From positions 1 to 64,000 of the forward strand of contig NZ_FMCU01000022.1 in assembly GCF_900091525.1 (NCBI RefSeq): a stretch of 64,000 bases of DNA, given 5' to 3'. The stretch comes from Micromonospora matsumotoense. Lineage in GTDB: Bacteria; Actinomycetota; Actinomycetes; Mycobacteriales; Micromonosporaceae. Below, piece by piece: positions 63,205-64,000 of the stretch (the first letter of the stretch is position 1; the number at the start of each line of letters is the position of its first letter). Made by a program: the position numbers and the translations under genes. Under the pieces are notes generated by a model, which was given only the letters and a program-made list of their open reading frames with translations, was not told where the DNA came from and searched no databases.

Positions 63205-64000
63205 TCACTTGGTCGGCTGGGCCTTCGAGGTGACCGTGATGGTGCCGGCGGCGATGTCCGCCTTGAGCTTGTCGACCTCGGCCTTGAGGTCCGCCGGGAC
63301 CTTGCTGTCGAAGTCGTGGTACGGGGCGATCGAGACACCGTTGTTGGCCAGGTTGCCGACGAAGCCCGGGGTGGCGGCGAGCTTCTCGCCACCGGCGGCC
63401 TTGAGCACGGCGTCCTTGACGGCGTCCGGGATGTTCTTGACCACGGTGGTCAGCAGCGCCGCGCAGTCCGGGGTGCTCTCGCAACCGTCGACGTCGACCC
63501 AGACGACCGAGTACTTGCCGCCCGAGGCCTTCGCCGCGGAGGTGGTGCCGAGGCCCGCGCCACCGGCGACCGGCATGACGATGTCGGCGCCCTGGGCGAC
63601 CAGCGCGTCGGAGACCTTCTTGCCCTCGTCCTGCTTGGCGAAGTCGTTGGTGAAGGAACCCTTCTGGGTCGCCTTGTCCCAGCCCAGCACCTGGACGTTC
63701 TTGCTCTTGGTCTTGTTGTAGTGCGCCACGCCGTCGGCGAAACCGTCCATGAAGATGGTCACCGGCGGGATCGGCAGGCCACCGTAGGTGCCGACCTTGC
63801 CGCTCTTGGTCATCCCGGCGGCCAGGTAGCCGGCCTGGAAGGCGGCCTGGGCCGTGTCGAACTGCATCGGGTAGACGTTGGCCGTGGCCGGGTTCGCGTC
63901 CACGATGCCGAACTGCTGGTTCGGGTTCGCGGCGGCGATCTTCTTGGTGGCGTCCTGCATCAGACCACCGACGGCCAGGATGAAGTCGCACTTCTGGTTG
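63205..64000 (-). CDS. BMP-family nucleoside-binding lipoprotein, 5' end outside window
   Basis: The C-terminal 265 residues of a BMP (PnrA-like) substrate-binding protein; the reading frame stays open to the window edge. Conserved parts: QQFGIVDANP, AGYLAAGMTKSGKVGTYGGL, VARQG-like GADIVMPVAGGAGLG. BMP proteins bind nucleosides outside the cell and deliver them to the ABC importer encoded next. The 200 bp between its stop and the ATPase start contain no gene. The signal peptide and lipobox would lie beyond the edge. Confidence 0.88.
   Translation of the reverse strand, partial: NQKCDFILAVGGLMQDATKKIAAANPNQQFGIVDANPATANVYPMQFDTAQAAFQAGYLAAGMTKSGKVGTYGGLPIPPVTIFMDGFADGVAHYNKTKSKNVQVLGWDKATQKGSFTNDFAKQDEGKKVSDALVAQGADIVMPVAGGAGLGTTSAAKASGGKYSVVWVDVDGCESTPDCAALLTTVVKNIPDAVKDAVLKAAGGEKLAATPGFVGNLANNGVSIAPYHDFDSKVPADLKAEVDKLKADIAAGTITVTSKAQPTK

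Overview
The window is very GC-rich chromosomal DNA from an actinomycete, most likely a Micromonosporaceae member (Micromonospora or a close relative). The evidence is the strong third-position GC bias, many GTG starts, a conservon (sensor kinase, Roadblock, DUF742, MglA-like GTPase), a DUF5753 regulator paired with DUF397, a GPP34 protein, an SCO6745-type protein, an LpdA-type flavoprotein and many apparently leaderless promoters. I saw no rRNA, tRNA, CRISPR array, intact insertion sequence or biosynthetic cluster. It reads as ordinary chromosome with several small unusual islands.

Layout. 0-5.4 kb: a TetR/DoxX divergon with a large inverted-repeat operator, then a MarR-ABC-ABC operon encoding an asymmetric heterodimeric exporter. 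5.5-6.9 kb: a short threonyl-tRNA synthetase paralogue without an editing domain, preceded by a 17-residue leader peptide carrying three Thr codons and a strong hairpin, which looks like a threonine attenuator. 7-9.4 kb: a secreted Excalibur protein, a DedA-like membrane protein and a HigBA-type toxin-antitoxin pair with a visible operator. 9.5-19.6 kb: housekeeping and conserved hypothetical genes (LpdA-like quinone reductase, gamma-glutamylcyclotransferase-like, tandem GNAT, metallo-hydrolase, DUF4349 lipoprotein, M20 amidohydrolase, acyl-CoA mutase large subunit). 19.9-25.7 kb: a membrane Ser/Thr kinase, a phosphohexomutase with an internal minisatellite, two long palindromes, and the DUF5753/DUF397 pair.

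25.8-34.2 kb: GPP34, upp, then deoC with two aldehyde dehydrogenase-type genes (the second lacking the catalytic half), and a 1145-residue secreted repeat/beta-propeller protein. 34.5-42 kb: a BlaI/M56 pair followed by the cytochrome bd operon cydABDC, whose D/C junction carries a duplicated start region and a 23-codon mini-ORF. 42.1-43.2 kb: a small membrane protein and a PadR regulator. 43.3-52.4 kb: an acidic protein, a protein with an IS110-transposase-like N-terminal region fused to a long disordered tail, and, convergent to it, the complete conservon. The IS110-like protein and the conservon kinase share the same C-terminal motif series, which is the most interesting link in the window.

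52.5-64 kb: nucleoside salvage and uptake: uridine-kinase-like, adenosine deaminase, an RlmA-type rRNA methyltransferase, DUF4272, thymidine phosphorylase, an extended cytidine deaminase, and a BMP-type nucleoside ABC importer (two permeases, a double ATPase that seems to start at CTG, and a substrate-binding protein cut by the window edge). With upp and deoC, the window holds most of a route for taking up nucleosides, deaminating or phosphorolysing them, and breaking down deoxyribose phosphate.
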